Positions 44,260-53,517 of a stretch of 64,000 nucleotides of DNA are shown in pieces. The DNA is taken from NCBI RefSeq assembly GCF_005885675.1, contig NZ_VANR01000002.1, positions 434,001-498,000 on the forward strand, given 5' to 3'. Both the position numbers and the translations under genes were made by a program. The notes beneath the pieces were generated by a model. That model saw only the letters and a program-made list of their open reading frames with translations, had not been told where the DNA came from and ran no database searches. This stretch comes from Polaribacter aestuariivivens (GTDB lineage Bacteria > Bacteroidota > Bacteroidia > Flavobacteriales > Flavobacteriaceae). The first letter of the stretch is position 1. The number at the start of each line of letters is the position of its first letter.

Positions 44260-44449
44260 TTATATTTTTTACTCTGCCTACTAAACCAGATTCTAATTGT
44301 ACTTTAATTCCGTAAGGATGATTTGGCGATTTTGTAAGAATTTTAGAAACCCTTCCTTCAGTTAACTCACCAGAAGCTTGATGCGGTTTTTGTACAATTT
44401 CTACAAACAGACCTACTTTTATATTTTTCCTTTGCCTTCCGTCAATCAT
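44252..44449 (-). CDS. ywbE: YwbE family protein
   Basis: 65 residues, all of the YwbE family: DGRQRKNIKVGLFVEIVQK, GELTEGRVSKILTKSPNHP, GIKVQLESGLVGRVKNI. A small SH3-like beta-barrel protein of unknown function found widely in bacteria. Convergently overlaps the lytic transglycosylase gene by 8 bp. Confidence 0.92.
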   Translation of the reverse strand: MIDGRQRKNIKVGLFVEIVQKPHQASGELTEGRVSKILTKSPNHPYGIKVQLESGLVGRVKNIIT

Positions 44450-44513
44450 ATTTTCAATTTTTTAATTTTGCGAAAGTAACTATTTTATGATAGTTTTTAA
44501 AAACAGAGTAATA

Positions 44514-44544
44514 AAAAAAGCCTATCAAATTTTGATAGGCTTTT
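44514..44544 (-). terminator. Intrinsic terminator of the cold-shock gene
   Basis: Hairpin AAAGCCTATCAAA/TTTGATAGGCTTT with a 3-nt loop; on the minus strand it ends in a T run. It lies 32 bp past the cold-shock gene stop. Confidence 0.88.
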
Positions 44545-44575
44545 AGATAAAAAATTAACTAGTAATAATATATAA

Positions 44576-44767
44576 TTATATAACTCTTACGTTTACTGCG
44601 TTTAATCCTTTTCTTCCATCTTGTAAGTCGAATTCAACTTCATCGTTTTCACGAATCTCGTCAACTAATCCTGACACATGTACAAAATGTTCTTTGTTTG
44701 TTCCTTCTTCAGTGATGAATCCGAATCCTTTAGATTCATTGAAAAATTTTACGGTACCTTTATTCAT
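44576..44767 (-). CDS. Cold-shock domain protein (CspA family)
   Basis: 63 residues, a single OB-fold cold-shock domain. RNP1 is KGFGFITEEG and RNP2 HFVHVSGL; it starts with MNKGTVKFFNE. Such proteins bind single-stranded RNA or DNA and melt RNA structure. There is no long 5' leader that could act as a thermosensor visible beyond the ~110 bp to the next gene. A terminator follows. Confidence 0.95.
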   Translation of the reverse strand: MNKGTVKFFNESKGFGFITEEGTNKEHFVHVSGLVDEIRENDEVEFDLQDGRKGLNAVNVRVI

Positions 44768-44884
44768 TATAATAAAATTAAATATGTTGTTTGTTTAATT
44801 ACGAACAACGTTTATTGAATTGCAAATATAATACCAAAAATTTTAACTAAATACAAATAATAATTTTATTTTAGTTAAATTTAG

Positions 44885-45826
44885 TTAAATGTGATGAATA
44901 AAGGCTTTCACAGCATTAAACTCTTCAATAATATCATTTAAAACCGCTTTTGCAGGCTTAATTTCGTGTATTATGCCAGCAATTTGACCAATTTCCAGCT
45001 CACCATCGTCTAAATTACCTTCAAACATTCCTCTTTTTGCACGAGCTCTTCCTAATAATTCAATTAACTGTTCTTTTGTTGGATTTTGCTGATAGAGTTC
45101 TTGAATTTCATTATAAAATTTATTTTTTACCAAACGTACAGGAGCCAATTCTTTTAAAGTCACTTGCGTATCACCATCTTTTACCTCTAATATCGTTTTT
45201 TTAAAATTATCATGTGCTGAAGATTCTTTTGTTGCAGCAAACCTGCTACCTATTTGTACACCATCTGCTCCTAAAACCATTGCCGCCAACATTCCACGTC
45301 CAGAACCAATACCACCAGCTGCAATTACAGGAATTTTTAACTGTTCTTTTACCATTGGTATTAACGCAAATGTGGTTGTTTCTTCCCTTCCATTATGTCC
45401 GCCAGCTTCAAAACCTTCGCATACAACAGCATCTACACCTGATAATTCTGCCTTTAAAGCAAACTTTACAGAGCTCACTACATGAACAACTTTAATTCCT
45501 TTTTCTTTTAAAAAAGAAGTCCATGTTTTTGGATTTCCTGCAGAAGTAAAAACAATTTTTACACCTTCTTCTACAATAATTTCCATAATTTTTTCAATAT
45601 CTGGATATAACATTGGCACATTTACTCCAAAAGGTTTGTCTGTTACTTTCTTACATTTTTGAATGTGTTCTCGTAAAACTTCTGGATACATAGAGCCTGC
45701 ACCAATTAAGCCTAAACCACCAGCATTGGAAACAGCTGAAGCTAATCGCCAACCAGAAACCCAAATCATACCACCTTGTACGATTGGATATTTTATATTG
45801 AATAAATGAGTGATTTTATTTTGCAT
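44885..45826 (-). CDS. Nitronate monooxygenase family FMN enzyme
   Basis: 313 residues, TIM-barrel of the 2-nitropropane dioxygenase family: YPIVQGGMIWVSGWRLASAV, FGVNVPMLYPD, VVCEGFEAGGHNG (flavin-site AGGH), IPVIAAGGIGSGRGMLAAM and LGADGVQIGSRFAATKES. Members oxidise nitronates, and relatives (FabK) are enoyl-ACP reductases, so the substrate is open. It shares one base with the stop of the upstream protease gene (TAATG), so it is translated together with it. Confidence 0.93.
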   Translation of the reverse strand: MQNKITHLFNIKYPIVQGGMIWVSGWRLASAVSNAGGLGLIGAGSMYPEVLREHIQKCKKVTDKPFGVNVPMLYPDIEKIMEIIVEEGVKIVFTSAGNPKTWTSFLKEKGIKVVHVVSSVKFALKAELSGVDAVVCEGFEAGGHNGREETTTFALIPMVKEQLKIPVIAAGGIGSGRGMLAAMVLGADGVQIGSRFAATKESSAHDNFKKTILEVKDGDTQVTLKELAPVRLVKNKFYNEIQELYQQNPTKEQLIELLGRARAKRGMFEGNLDDGELEIGQIAGIIHEIKPAKAVLNDIIEEFNAVKAFIHHI

Positions 45827-47493
45827 TACTGCTTTATTATTTTTAATGTTTTTCGTGTTTTGCCTTTTGATATTTTTAATATATACAACCCTTTTTTTAA
45901 ATTAGATATATCAATAATATTATTATCTATGTTTTTGAATTGATTAATTTCTTTACCTAAAACATCATATAGTGCTAATTTATAAGATTCCAAATCTCCA
46001 ACATAACCTTCAATTTTAAAATTTGTTGAAGTAGGGTTTGGACTAATTTTTAAATTGTTTAAAAAATTTTCTTCAACAGAAAAAACTGAGCCATAATAAT
46101 TAAATGCTACTTCAAAATCAGGTATTCCATAACCATGCTGATCTGTTGGATTATTATATCTATCAGCCGATTTATAGATAGCTTCTTTTAAATAATCATT
46201 TAGATTTTTTGTAGTTGCAGATTTTAACACGAAAAAAACTTCACTATCATTTAAACATGCAATTAAACCAGCCATAATTGGCGATGAAAATGAGGTTCCG
46301 CTATAAGCAACAATATTACCATCATTGTGGTGTATTACTGAAGAAGCTGTGCCTTGCGCTAAAATTTCTGGTTTTATTCTGCCATCGTAACTAGGTCCAA
46401 AAGAACTAAATGAAGAAATATTTTTATTTACATCTACAGCACCTACAGTAATTATAGAAGGTGCATCAGCTGGAGCTGTAATAAATTTCCAAGAATCGTT
46501 ACCAGAATTTCCTGCTGAATTAACTACTAGCATTCCTTTATTGGCGGCTATTTCTGCTCCTCTTGAGATAAAAGTAGTTTTACCATCCATATCTGCATAA
46601 GTATAATTATGCTTTGGATTGTCGAAAGTAGAATAACCTAAAGATGTATTTATTACGTCTACACCTAAACTATCTGCTTTTTCTGCAGCTTCTACCCACA
46701 AAGTTTCCTCTAAAACAGTTTCTGTTTCTGCAATTTCAGAAATAAATAAGTAAAATTTTGCATCTGGTGCAGTTCCTATGAATTGATTTTCTAAATAGCC
46801 TCCAATGGTAGATAAAACATTAGTCCCATGATTGTGCCTTGTGTAAAAATTTGTATTTCTATCTGCAAAATTATAACCTCCTAAAATTTGATTGTTATCT
46901 CTTAATCTTTTAAATGCTTGCAAGGTATTTACATTAGGAAAGCCTGCATCAATAACTGCTATTATTTGATTTTCACCTGTTAAACCTGCTTGATGTAAAT
47001 AATCTCCTTTGAGCATTTTAATCTGATTTTCTGCAGCTCCATAATTTAAATTTTCTTGAGTATTCTTAAATTTATTTTGATGATTTACAGTGTTTTTTTT
47101 TCCTATTATTTTACTACCAGTATTTAAAGTTTTATCTGCAAACTCAATTATTTGTATGAAATTAAAGTTAGTTTGTAGTCCATTAATAGCTGTTTGTGTT
47201 CCTTGTATGTGAATAGCATTTAACCATTTCGATTTTCCTAAAATAGTAATAGTAGTTTCATTTTTAAGCTGGTTGTAATAATTTTCATCAATAGGAACAT
47301 CTGTTATATCTAAATTTATATTTAATTTATTTCTTCTATCAATAGCTCTTTGAGATAGCATTCTTGTTGGATTCTCTATATAATCACTAGCATTGGGTTT
47401 GTCTTTTAAAAACAACCAAGCATCTTCATTAGTTTCTTGACTAAAAGAGTGTATAGAAAATACTATAAAAAAGAAAATTGCTATTTTTTTCAT
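45826..47493 (-). CDS. Secreted S8 (subtilisin-like) serine peptidase with T9SS sorting domain
   Basis: 555 residues. Signal peptide MKKIAIFFFIVFSIHSFSQ; a propeptide-like region to ~165; catalytic Asp in QIIAVIDAGFPNVNTL, His in RHNHGTNVLSTIGGY, oxyanion Asn in VVNSAGNSGNDSW and Ser in AYSGTSFSSPIMAGL. The last ~75 residues (LKISPNPTSTNFKIEG, LALYDVLGKEINQF, KGLYILKISKG) are a type A T9SS sorting domain. It is exported through the outer membrane and is likely to degrade proteins outside the cell. Overlaps the nitronate monooxygenase start by 1 bp. Confidence 0.95.
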   Translation of the reverse strand: MKKIAIFFFIVFSIHSFSQETNEDAWLFLKDKPNASDYIENPTRMLSQRAIDRRNKLNINLDITDVPIDENYYNQLKNETTITILGKSKWLNAIHIQGTQTAINGLQTNFNFIQIIEFADKTLNTGSKIIGKKNTVNHQNKFKNTQENLNYGAAENQIKMLKGDYLHQAGLTGENQIIAVIDAGFPNVNTLQAFKRLRDNNQILGGYNFADRNTNFYTRHNHGTNVLSTIGGYLENQFIGTAPDAKFYLFISEIAETETVLEETLWVEAAEKADSLGVDVINTSLGYSTFDNPKHNYTYADMDGKTTFISRGAEIAANKGMLVVNSAGNSGNDSWKFITAPADAPSIITVGAVDVNKNISSFSSFGPSYDGRIKPEILAQGTASSVIHHNDGNIVAYSGTSFSSPIMAGLIACLNDSEVFFVLKSATTKNLNDYLKEAIYKSADRYNNPTDQHGYGIPDFEVAFNYYGSVFSVEENFLNNLKISPNPTSTNFKIEGYVGDLESYKLALYDVLGKEINQFKNIDNNIIDISNLKKGLYILKISKGKTRKTLKIIKQ

Positions 47494-47557
47494 TTTACTA
47501 AATTACTACTTTTAGAATTTAGATGTTGTTTTACATTCTGGGTTCAAAAAAAAATTA

Positions 47558-48745
47558 CTAAGAAATAACACCAGAACCTAATAACTCTTCTTTACTGTAC
47601 CAAGCTACGAATTGGCCTTCTTGTATGGCAGATTGTTTGTTTTCAAAAGCAACGTACAAACCACTTTCTACTTTATATAATGTTGCTTTTTCTAAAGGTT
47701 GCCTGTATCTAATTCTGGCTTCTACTTGCATGGTTTCACCAGTATTTAAAGTTAAATCTTCACGTATCCAGTGAATTTCTTCATTAGAAACAAAAAGAAC
47801 ATTTCTGTACAAACCTGGGTGATTTTTACCTTCTCCAGTATAAATTGTGTTGGTATTTACATCGGTTTCAATCACATACAATGCTTCTTTTGTTCCACCA
47901 ACATTTAAACCTTTACGTTGTCCTTTTGTAAAATAATGTGCACCTTGATGTTTTCCAACATTTTTTCCATCTTCTTCTTTATAAGAAAATTTTGTTGCTA
48001 AATATTGTAACTCTTCTTCTTTTGAAGAAAAAGCAGGTACTTGTTTTGTATATTGATTATTATCTGTTGGAATTACAACGATGTTACCTTCCTTTGGCTG
48101 CAATTTTTGTTGTAAAAACTCTGGTAAACGAACTTTACCTATAAAACATAAACCTTGTGAATCTTTCTTTTCTGCTGTAATTAAATCAGCTTCCTTTGCG
48201 ATTTCTCTAACTTCTGGTTTTGTTAATTCGCCAATAGGAAACAATGCTTTTGCCAATTGTTCTTGCGAAAGCTGACATAAAAAATAAGATTGATCTTTAT
48301 TATTGTCTTTTCCTGCTAATAATTTATAAACTGGTTTTCCGTCAATAATTTCTTCGGCTTTTCTACAATAATGACCAGTTGCCACATAATCTGCGCCTAA
48401 TTTTAAGGCAATATCCATAAAAACGTCGAACTTAATTTCTCGATTGCAAAGTACATCTGGGTTTGGCGTTCTTCCTTTTTCATATTCCGCAAACATATAA
48501 TCTACAATACGTTCTTTGTATTGTTCACTTAAATCTACTACTTGAAAAGGAATTCCTAACTTTTCAGCAACAATCATAGCATCATTACTGTCTTCTAACC
48601 AAGGACATTCATTGGAAATTGTTACGGAATCGTCATGCCAATTTTTCATAAAAAGTCCAATAACTTCAAAGCCTTGTTCTTTTAATAAATGTGCAGTAAC
48701 ACTAGAATCTACACCACCAGAAAGACCTACAACTACTCGTTTCAT
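47558..48745 (-). CDS. mnmA: tRNA-specific 2-thiouridylase MnmA
   Basis: 395 residues from the ATG at 48745. PP-loop SGGVDSS near residue 9, [11 protein letters not shown], and the active-site cysteines in [11 protein letters not shown] and [10 protein letters not shown]; also [14 protein letters not shown]. It transfers sulphur to U34 of tRNA Lys, Glu and Gln. The first possible start, a TTG at 48766, lies inside a TATCTTTG promoter box, so the ATG seven codons later is the real start. Confidence 0.97.
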   Translation of the reverse strand: MKRVVVGLSGGVDSSVTAHLLKEQGFEVIGLFMKNWHDDSVTISNECPWLEDSNDAMIVAEKLGIPFQVVDLSEQYKERIVDYMFAEYEKGRTPNPDVLCNREIKFDVFMDIALKLGADYVATGHYCRKAEEIIDGKPVYKLLAGKDNNKDQSYFLCQLSQEQLAKALFPIGELTKPEVREIAKEADLITAEKKDSQGLCFIGKVRLPEFLQQKLQPKEGNIVVIPTDNNQYTKQVPAFSSKEEELQYLATKFSYKEEDGKNVGKHQGAHYFTKGQRKGLNVGGTKEALYVIETDVNTNTIYTGEGKNHPGLYRNVLFVSNEEIHWIREDLTLNTGETMQVEARIRYRQPLEKATLYKVESGLYVAFENKQSAIQEGQFVAWYSKEELLGSGVIS

Positions 48746-48763
48746 TCTTATTTTTTGAGGGTG

Positions 48764-48771
48764 CAAAGATA
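48764..48771 (-). promoter_or_regulatory. Bacteroidota -7 box (TATCTTTG) for mnmA
   Basis: Matches TAnnTTTG on the minus strand, 18 bp before the mnmA ATG, and rules out the TTG that overlaps it as a start codon. Confidence 0.6.
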
Positions 48772-48812
48772 CACTTTTGAATGCGATTTAGAAATTGATA
48801 ATATTGATATAT

Positions 48813-49532
48813 CTATTTTAAAAATTGATATATTCTTTTTAATTCTAATTTTGTTTTTTGATCTGTTGATTTTAAGATTAGCTTATTTTTCTCTATTAAA
48901 AATTGATAGAATTGAAATTGAGGTTTATCTCCATAATTTACCATTTGAATTTCTGGTTTGTGACCATGAACTTTATAAACTCCGTAAATTTTTCCTTGAG
49001 GATAATTTTCTAGAACATAGGTATTATCCCATCTTAAAAATAAGGTTGCATTATCATCTGGATTTAAAGTAGATGTTACATTTTTATCATCAATAGAAAT
49101 CGTTTCAATTTTCCATAACCCCATTAATCTATTTCCTTCTGATTTTGGAATTACCTCTGTTCTCTCTAAAAGAACACTTACATTTTCTCCTTCTTCTGTT
49201 CTGTTCCAAATCATGTTACCATTTTCAAAATTTACAGTAAAAGGTTCTGATTTATCTAATAATCCATTTGTGTTTTTTACAATTAATTGATTGTTTTTAT
49301 TTAAACTCCAGCTACCTTCAGAATGTTGTAACCAGCCATTTCCTGAGGTTTGTGTAGAATCTTTATTAAAACGCACCCATCTTGCTATGGGTGTCATTTG
49401 ATTATCACCCATTGTTACTTTTTTAATAATCCAAAGTCCATTTATAGAATCTTCTTTTTGTTCTTGTTTTTTTTGGCAAGAATAAACAAATATTGATATT
49501 AAAATTAAAAGTACAATTCTTGAGTTATTCAT
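48813..49532 (-). CDS. Lipoprotein with two lipocalin-like domains
   Basis: 239 residues from the ATG at 49532, which gives MNNSRIVLLILISIFVYSC with lipobox VYSC; an upstream ATG at 49559 would add nine basic residues and is less likely. Two similar halves follow, each starting with a lipocalin-like GxW: INGLWIIKKVTMGDNQ and LMGLWKIETISIDDKN, each with an 'RWxxFxxD/N' strand. These small beta-barrels often bind lipophilic molecules; no ligand can be read. The start overlaps the end of the MORN-repeat gene by 8 bp, so it is translationally coupled. Confidence 0.82.
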   Translation of the reverse strand: MNNSRIVLLILISIFVYSCQKKQEQKEDSINGLWIIKKVTMGDNQMTPIARWVRFNKDSTQTSGNGWLQHSEGSWSLNKNNQLIVKNTNGLLDKSEPFTVNFENGNMIWNRTEEGENVSVLLERTEVIPKSEGNRLMGLWKIETISIDDKNVTSTLNPDDNATLFLRWDNTYVLENYPQGKIYGVYKVHGHKPEIQMVNYGDKPQFQFYQFLIEKNKLILKSTDQKTKLELKRIYQFLK

Positions 49533-50235
49533 TTTTTTTATATTTTTTGCTTTTTTCAACTTCTTTTTTATCAGCTACTTCTCCATCTAAATAAAACTCC
49601 CACTTACCTACTCTTTTTCCATCTTTATAAGTTCCAGTTTCTTTTAAATTACCATTAAGCTCAAAGTATTTTGCTACACCATTTTCTTTACCAAATTTAA
49701 ACTCAACCTCTTCAATTAAAGTTCCATTACTTGCGTATTTACTTCTAACACCGTGCAATAAACCGTTTTTATATATAGCAAATTCCGTAACTTGTCCATC
49801 AGGATAATATACTAATTGCTCTCCATGAAGTTCACCTTGATTATTGTAATTTTCTTCAGACATTAAAGTACCATCTGGATAAAAATATTTCCAGTTTCCT
49901 ACTCGTGCTCTTTTGTTTAAAACGCCTTCTGTTTTAATTTTTCCTTTTAGGGTATAAAATTGAACAAACAACGAATCTGAATCTTCAAAAAAAGTTTTAA
50001 CAATTATTGGGTGATCTGAATTCGTAATATCATAAAATTTAAAAACACCAACTTCTTTACCATTTTCAAACTGTCCTGTATAACGAATTCTTTTATTTGG
50101 ATAATATTTTTTCCAAACTCCAGTTCGTTTTTTATTTTCATTAAATTGATTTATTTTTTGTGCGTTGCAATTTTCACTCGTAAAATAACAAGTAAAAAAA
50201 GCGAAAACAAAAAACAGTCTTTTTATATTTATCAT
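49525..50235 (-). CDS. Exported MORN_2/YwqK-type repeat protein
   Basis: 236 residues. Signal peptide (INIKRLFFVFAFFTCYFTSE), then about seven MORN_2-type repeats such as GVWKKYYPNKRIRYTGQFEN, RVGNWKYFYPDGTLMSEENY and GEQLVYYPDGQVTEFA. A Lys-rich tail ends it. It is related to the larger repeat protein at 2212 but has no DUF1036-like end. It overlaps the lipocalin-like lipoprotein gene by 8 bp, which suggests the two act together at the cell envelope. Confidence 0.87.
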   Translation of the reverse strand: MINIKRLFFVFAFFTCYFTSENCNAQKINQFNENKKRTGVWKKYYPNKRIRYTGQFENGKEVGVFKFYDITNSDHPIIVKTFFEDSDSLFVQFYTLKGKIKTEGVLNKRARVGNWKYFYPDGTLMSEENYNNQGELHGEQLVYYPDGQVTEFAIYKNGLLHGVRSKYASNGTLIEEVEFKFGKENGVAKYFELNGNLKETGTYKDGKRVGKWEFYLDGEVADKKEVEKSKKYKKNE

Positions 50236-50271
50236 TTCAAATATAATTTTTTATACAAATATACATTAATA

Positions 50272-50868
50272 GTGCCAAAATCTAACTTACTTTACATTAC
50301 AGAGCAACTTCATGAGATGCAGAATGCTGGAAAAGAGAACAGAGAAAAAGTTGCAAATATTGTACTAAACAACCAAAGTTTATTTAAAAAATTGGTTTCA
50401 ATAACGTTTAACATTAATGAAAAAGTATCAATTAAAGCTGCATGGATATTAGAATGGATTTGTACACACCATCAGTTAAATTGGATGATACCTCATTTAG
50501 ATGAATTTACTCAAAAAATTAATACTTTAAAATTTGACAGTGCAATTAGACCTTGTGCTAAAATTTGCGAACATTTAGCAACTGCTTATTACGCAAAAAC
50601 TGATAATGACATCAAAAAAAACCTAACAACAAATCATATAAATGCCATTGTAGAAACAGGTTTTGATTGGTTAATTACACCTCAAAAAATTGCAGTTAGG
50701 GCTTATACTATGAATACTTTGTATCTTTTTGGTTTGGAAATAGATTGGATTCATCCAGAATTAAAACATTTAATTGAAACAAAAATTATTCACGAAAGCA
50801 AAGGAACAAAAGCACGTGGAAAATTTATTATAAACTTGATCGAAAAACATCAAAAATCACTTAAATAA
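50272..50868 (+). CDS. Conserved HEAT-like cytoplasmic protein upstream of purB
   Basis: 198 residues if begun at the GTG at 50272, just after the minus-strand MORN gene; the frame stays open further upstream, but that would overlap the other gene and encode a basic stretch with no family look. The protein is all-helical: VSIKAAWILEWICTHHQLNW, IRPCAKICEHLATAYYA, IVETGFDWLITPQKIAVRAY, LFGLEIDWIHPELKHLIET. I recall proteins of this pattern beside purB in other flavobacteria, where they start at the equivalent position. Function unknown; the repeats of 'xxxWILEWxxxxH' and 'IAVRAYTM' suggest an ARM/HEAT scaffold. Confidence 0.8.
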   Translation: MPKSNLLYITEQLHEMQNAGKENREKVANIVLNNQSLFKKLVSITFNINEKVSIKAAWILEWICTHHQLNWMIPHLDEFTQKINTLKFDSAIRPCAKICEHLATAYYAKTDNDIKKNLTTNHINAIVETGFDWLITPQKIAVRAYTMNTLYLFGLEIDWIHPELKHLIETKIIHESKGTKARGKFIINLIEKHQKSLK

Positions 50869-50883
50869 GTGTGTTTTAATCCT

Positions 50884-50891
50884 TATTTTTG
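50884..50891 (+). promoter_or_regulatory. Bacteroidota -7 box (TATTTTTG) for purB
   Basis: Matches TAnnTTTG, 21 bp before the purB ATG. The in-frame TTG at 50889 lies in this box, so the ATG at 50913 is the start. Confidence 0.6.
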
Positions 50892-50912
50892 TTGCTCACA
50901 ACACAACAAAAA

Positions 50913-52256
50913 ATGAACCTAACAAAACTAAATGCCATATCTCCAATTGATGGACGTTATAGAGGTAAAATTGAAAAATTAGCAAATTATTTTTCTGAAG
51001 AAGCACTAATAAAATACAGAGTTTTAGTAGAAATAGAGTACTTTATTGCACTTTGCGAAATTCCTTTACCACAATTAGCTGATTTTGATGCATCACTTTT
51101 TGAAGAGCTAAAAAATATTTATATAAACTTTACTGCTGAAGATGCTCAGAAAATAAAAGACATTGAGAAAATTACCAACCACGATGTAAAAGCTGTTGAG
51201 TACTTTATAAAAGAAAAATTTGATGGTTTAAACCTACAAAAATATAAAGAGTTTATTCACTTTGGTTTGACTTCTCAAGACATTAACAACACTGCAATTC
51301 CGCTTTCTATAAAAGAAGCCATGAATGATGTTTTTGTGCCTCAATATTTACAAGTTTTAGAAAAATTACAAGAGTTGGTAATTGAGTGGAAAGACATATC
51401 TATGTTAGCTAGAACTCACGGACAACCTGCATCTCCAACAAGATTAGGAAAAGAAATTGATGTTTTTGTAGTTCGTTTAAAAGAACAATTTAATTTGTTA
51501 AATGACATACCAAGTGCTGCTAAATTTGGTGGAGCAACAGGAAATTATAATGCACATAAAGTTGCTTATCCTTCAATAAATTGGAAAGCTTTTGGAACTG
51601 AATTTGTACAAGAAAAATTAGGCTTACAGCATTCGTTTCCAACCACTCAAATAGAACATTACGATCATATGGCTGCGTTGTTTGACACGTTAAAACGTAT
51701 CAACACCATTATTATTGATTTAGATAGAGATTTCTGGACATATGTTTCTATGGATTATTTTAAGCAGAAAATTAAAAAAGGTGAAGTTGGTTCTTCTGCA
51801 ATGCCACACAAAGTAAATCCGATTGATTTTGAAAACTCAGAAGGTAATTTAGGAATTGCAAATGCTATTTTTCAACACCTTTCAGCAAAACTACCCATTT
51901 CGCGTTTGCAACGTGATTTGACTGATAGTACTGTTTTACGTAATGTTGGTGTTCCTTTTGGACACACCATTATCGGTTTTACTTCAACCCTAAAAGGATT
52001 GAATAAATTATTGTTGAATAAAGAAAAGTTCGAGCAAGATTTAGAAAACAATTGGGCTGTTGTTGCAGAGGCAATACAAACAATTTTAAGACGAGAAGCA
52101 TATCCAAATCCTTATGAAGCCTTAAAAGGATTAACACGAACAAACGAAAAAATAAACCAAAATTCTATTGCTAATTTTATTGACACTTTAGAAGTCTCAG
52201 ATGAAATAAAAAATGAATTAAAAGCTATTACACCTGCTAATTATACTGGAATATAA
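50913..52256 (+). CDS. purB: Adenylosuccinate lyase
   Basis: 447 residues from the ATG at 50913. Fumarase/aspartase-superfamily signature GSSAMPHKVNPIDFENSEGN; also LNAISPIDGRYRGKIEKL, THGQPASPTRLGKEIDVFV and SRLQRDLTDSTVLRNVG. The length and the SPIDGRY start place it in the E. coli-type PurB group. It cleaves SAICAR to AICAR and adenylosuccinate to AMP, two steps of purine synthesis. It lies 44 bp after the HEAT-like gene. Confidence 0.97.
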   Translation: MNLTKLNAISPIDGRYRGKIEKLANYFSEEALIKYRVLVEIEYFIALCEIPLPQLADFDASLFEELKNIYINFTAEDAQKIKDIEKITNHDVKAVEYFIKEKFDGLNLQKYKEFIHFGLTSQDINNTAIPLSIKEAMNDVFVPQYLQVLEKLQELVIEWKDISMLARTHGQPASPTRLGKEIDVFVVRLKEQFNLLNDIPSAAKFGGATGNYNAHKVAYPSINWKAFGTEFVQEKLGLQHSFPTTQIEHYDHMAALFDTLKRINTIIIDLDRDFWTYVSMDYFKQKIKKGEVGSSAMPHKVNPIDFENSEGNLGIANAIFQHLSAKLPISRLQRDLTDSTVLRNVGVPFGHTIIGFTSTLKGLNKLLLNKEKFEQDLENNWAVVAEAIQTILRREAYPNPYEALKGLTRTNEKINQNSIANFIDTLEVSDEIKNELKAITPANYTGI

Positions 52257-52300
52257 TTTTTAGAAGATAATAGTTAGTGGTTGAAATAAAAAAGTTAAAA

Positions 52301-52747
52301 ATGGTTATAAACAAAAAAAATATTTTATCAATTAAATTATTTATTCTTTGCGGTTTTTCCTTTGTTTTATTTTCTTGTAAATCAGAAATAAAAGACGATT
52401 CAGATAAATTTAAAACAGGTGTTTTCGAAATTCCTGCTGGAGATAGTTATGGAAAAACAACAATAACAAGAATAGATAGCCTACAGATTGAAGAATATGA
52501 AAAAATTGTAAATATTTCAACAGATTCTACTACCATAGAAAAAAAAGTAAAACATATAGATACCCTATATATTACTTGGAAAAACAATTTCTTTTATACA
52601 CTAAAAATGAAATCTCCAAAAAAAGAAATTGATAAAGACCCTATTTTTGTTCAAATTACAAAAATAAAAGATTCTTCATACGAATTTACTGCCAAAATTG
52701 GTTTTAGTAAATTTAAACAAGATGGTGTTGTTTATAAAGTAAAATAA
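52301..52747 (+). CDS. Small predicted lipoprotein
   Basis: 148 residues from the ATG at 52301; a GTG at 52277 is less likely because it lengthens the basic N-terminus. Signal peptide KLFILCGFSFVLFSC ends in a lipobox (Cys26). The mature part has FKTGVFEIPAGDSYGKTTIT and DTLYITWKNNFFYTLKMKSP, a small beta-strand domain. I recall relatives mislabelled 'DNA topoisomerase IV' in databases; nothing in the sequence supports that. It ends 1 bp before the TerC gene. Confidence 0.82.
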   Translation: MVINKKNILSIKLFILCGFSFVLFSCKSEIKDDSDKFKTGVFEIPAGDSYGKTTITRIDSLQIEEYEKIVNISTDSTTIEKKVKHIDTLYITWKNNFFYTLKMKSPKKEIDKDPIFVQITKIKDSSYEFTAKIGFSKFKQDGVVYKVK

Positions 52748-52748
52748 A

Positions 52749-53516
52749 ATGGAAATATTTGCACATGCTGATACTTGGGTTGCACTGCTTACGCTAACTT
52801 TTCTAGAAATAATTTTAGGAATCGATAATATTATTTTTATTTCTATTTCTGCCAATAAACTTCCAGAAAATCAAGTTAAAAAAGCCACAATTTTAGGGTT
52901 GGCTTTAGCAATGGTGACGAGAATTATTTTACTTTTTGGAGTTTCCTATTTAATAGCATTAAAAGATCCGTTTTTTGAAATTAATATAGGTTGGTTTACA
53001 ACAGGTTTAACAGGACAAAGTATTATCTTATTTTTAGGAGGTCTTTTTCTTTTGTATAAAAGTACTAAAGAAATTAGAGAAAAAATGGAAGGCACAAATG
53101 AAGATGAAGTGCTAAAAGCTCCAAAAAAAATATCTTTTACCAACGTAATTATTCAAATTATTTTAATTGATATTGTTTTTTCTTTCGATAGTATTTTAAC
53201 AGCTGTTGGTATGACAAATGGTGTTGATGGAGCTTTAATTATAATGGTTATTGCTGTAATTGTTTCTATTTTAATTATGATGCTTTTTGCAAATCCAATT
53301 AGTAGTTTTGTAAACAGAAACCCAACCATTCAAATGTTGGCATTATCTTTTTTAATTTTAATAGGTTTTATGTTAATTACAGAAGGTGCACATTTATCAC
53401 ATACTGAAATTTTTAACAAAACTGTAGGAGCAATTCCTAAAGGATATTTGTATTTTGCCATCGCATTTTCATTAGGAGTAGAAATGCTAAATTTAAGAAT
53501 AAGAAAAAAGAAGTAG
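52749..53516 (+). CDS. TerC-family integral membrane protein
   Basis: 255 residues with seven or eight membrane segments and the TerC acidic motifs FLEIILGIDNIIFIS and IILIDIVFSFDSILTAVGMT, whose Asp/Glu residues probably bind metal. Other conserved parts: GLALAMVTRIILLFGVS and GFMLITEGAHL. TerC proteins are linked to manganese efflux, metalation of exported proteins and tellurite resistance. The gene begins 1 bp after the small lipoprotein and ends 1 bp before the ATT codon of the His-rich gene, so these are one operon. Confidence 0.94.
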   Translation: MEIFAHADTWVALLTLTFLEIILGIDNIIFISISANKLPENQVKKATILGLALAMVTRIILLFGVSYLIALKDPFFEINIGWFTTGLTGQSIILFLGGLFLLYKSTKEIREKMEGTNEDEVLKAPKKISFTNVIIQIILIDIVFSFDSILTAVGMTNGVDGALIIMVIAVIVSILIMMLFANPISSFVNRNPTIQMLALSFLILIGFMLITEGAHLSHTEIFNKTVGAIPKGYLYFAIAFSLGVEMLNLRIRKKK

Positions 53517-53517
53517 T

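Noticed and set aside
48689..49072. Plus-strand ORF of 127 codons with a hydrophobic stretch
   Set aside because: It overlaps the start of mnmA, its promoter box and the end of the lipocalin-like gene. Its hydrophobic part comes from AT-rich sequence, and there is no start context or family likeness.
50146..50271. Upstream extension of the 50272 gene
   Set aside because: It would overlap the signal-peptide region of the minus-strand MORN gene and add a basic, low-complexity N-terminus; the GTG at 50272 fits the family's start.
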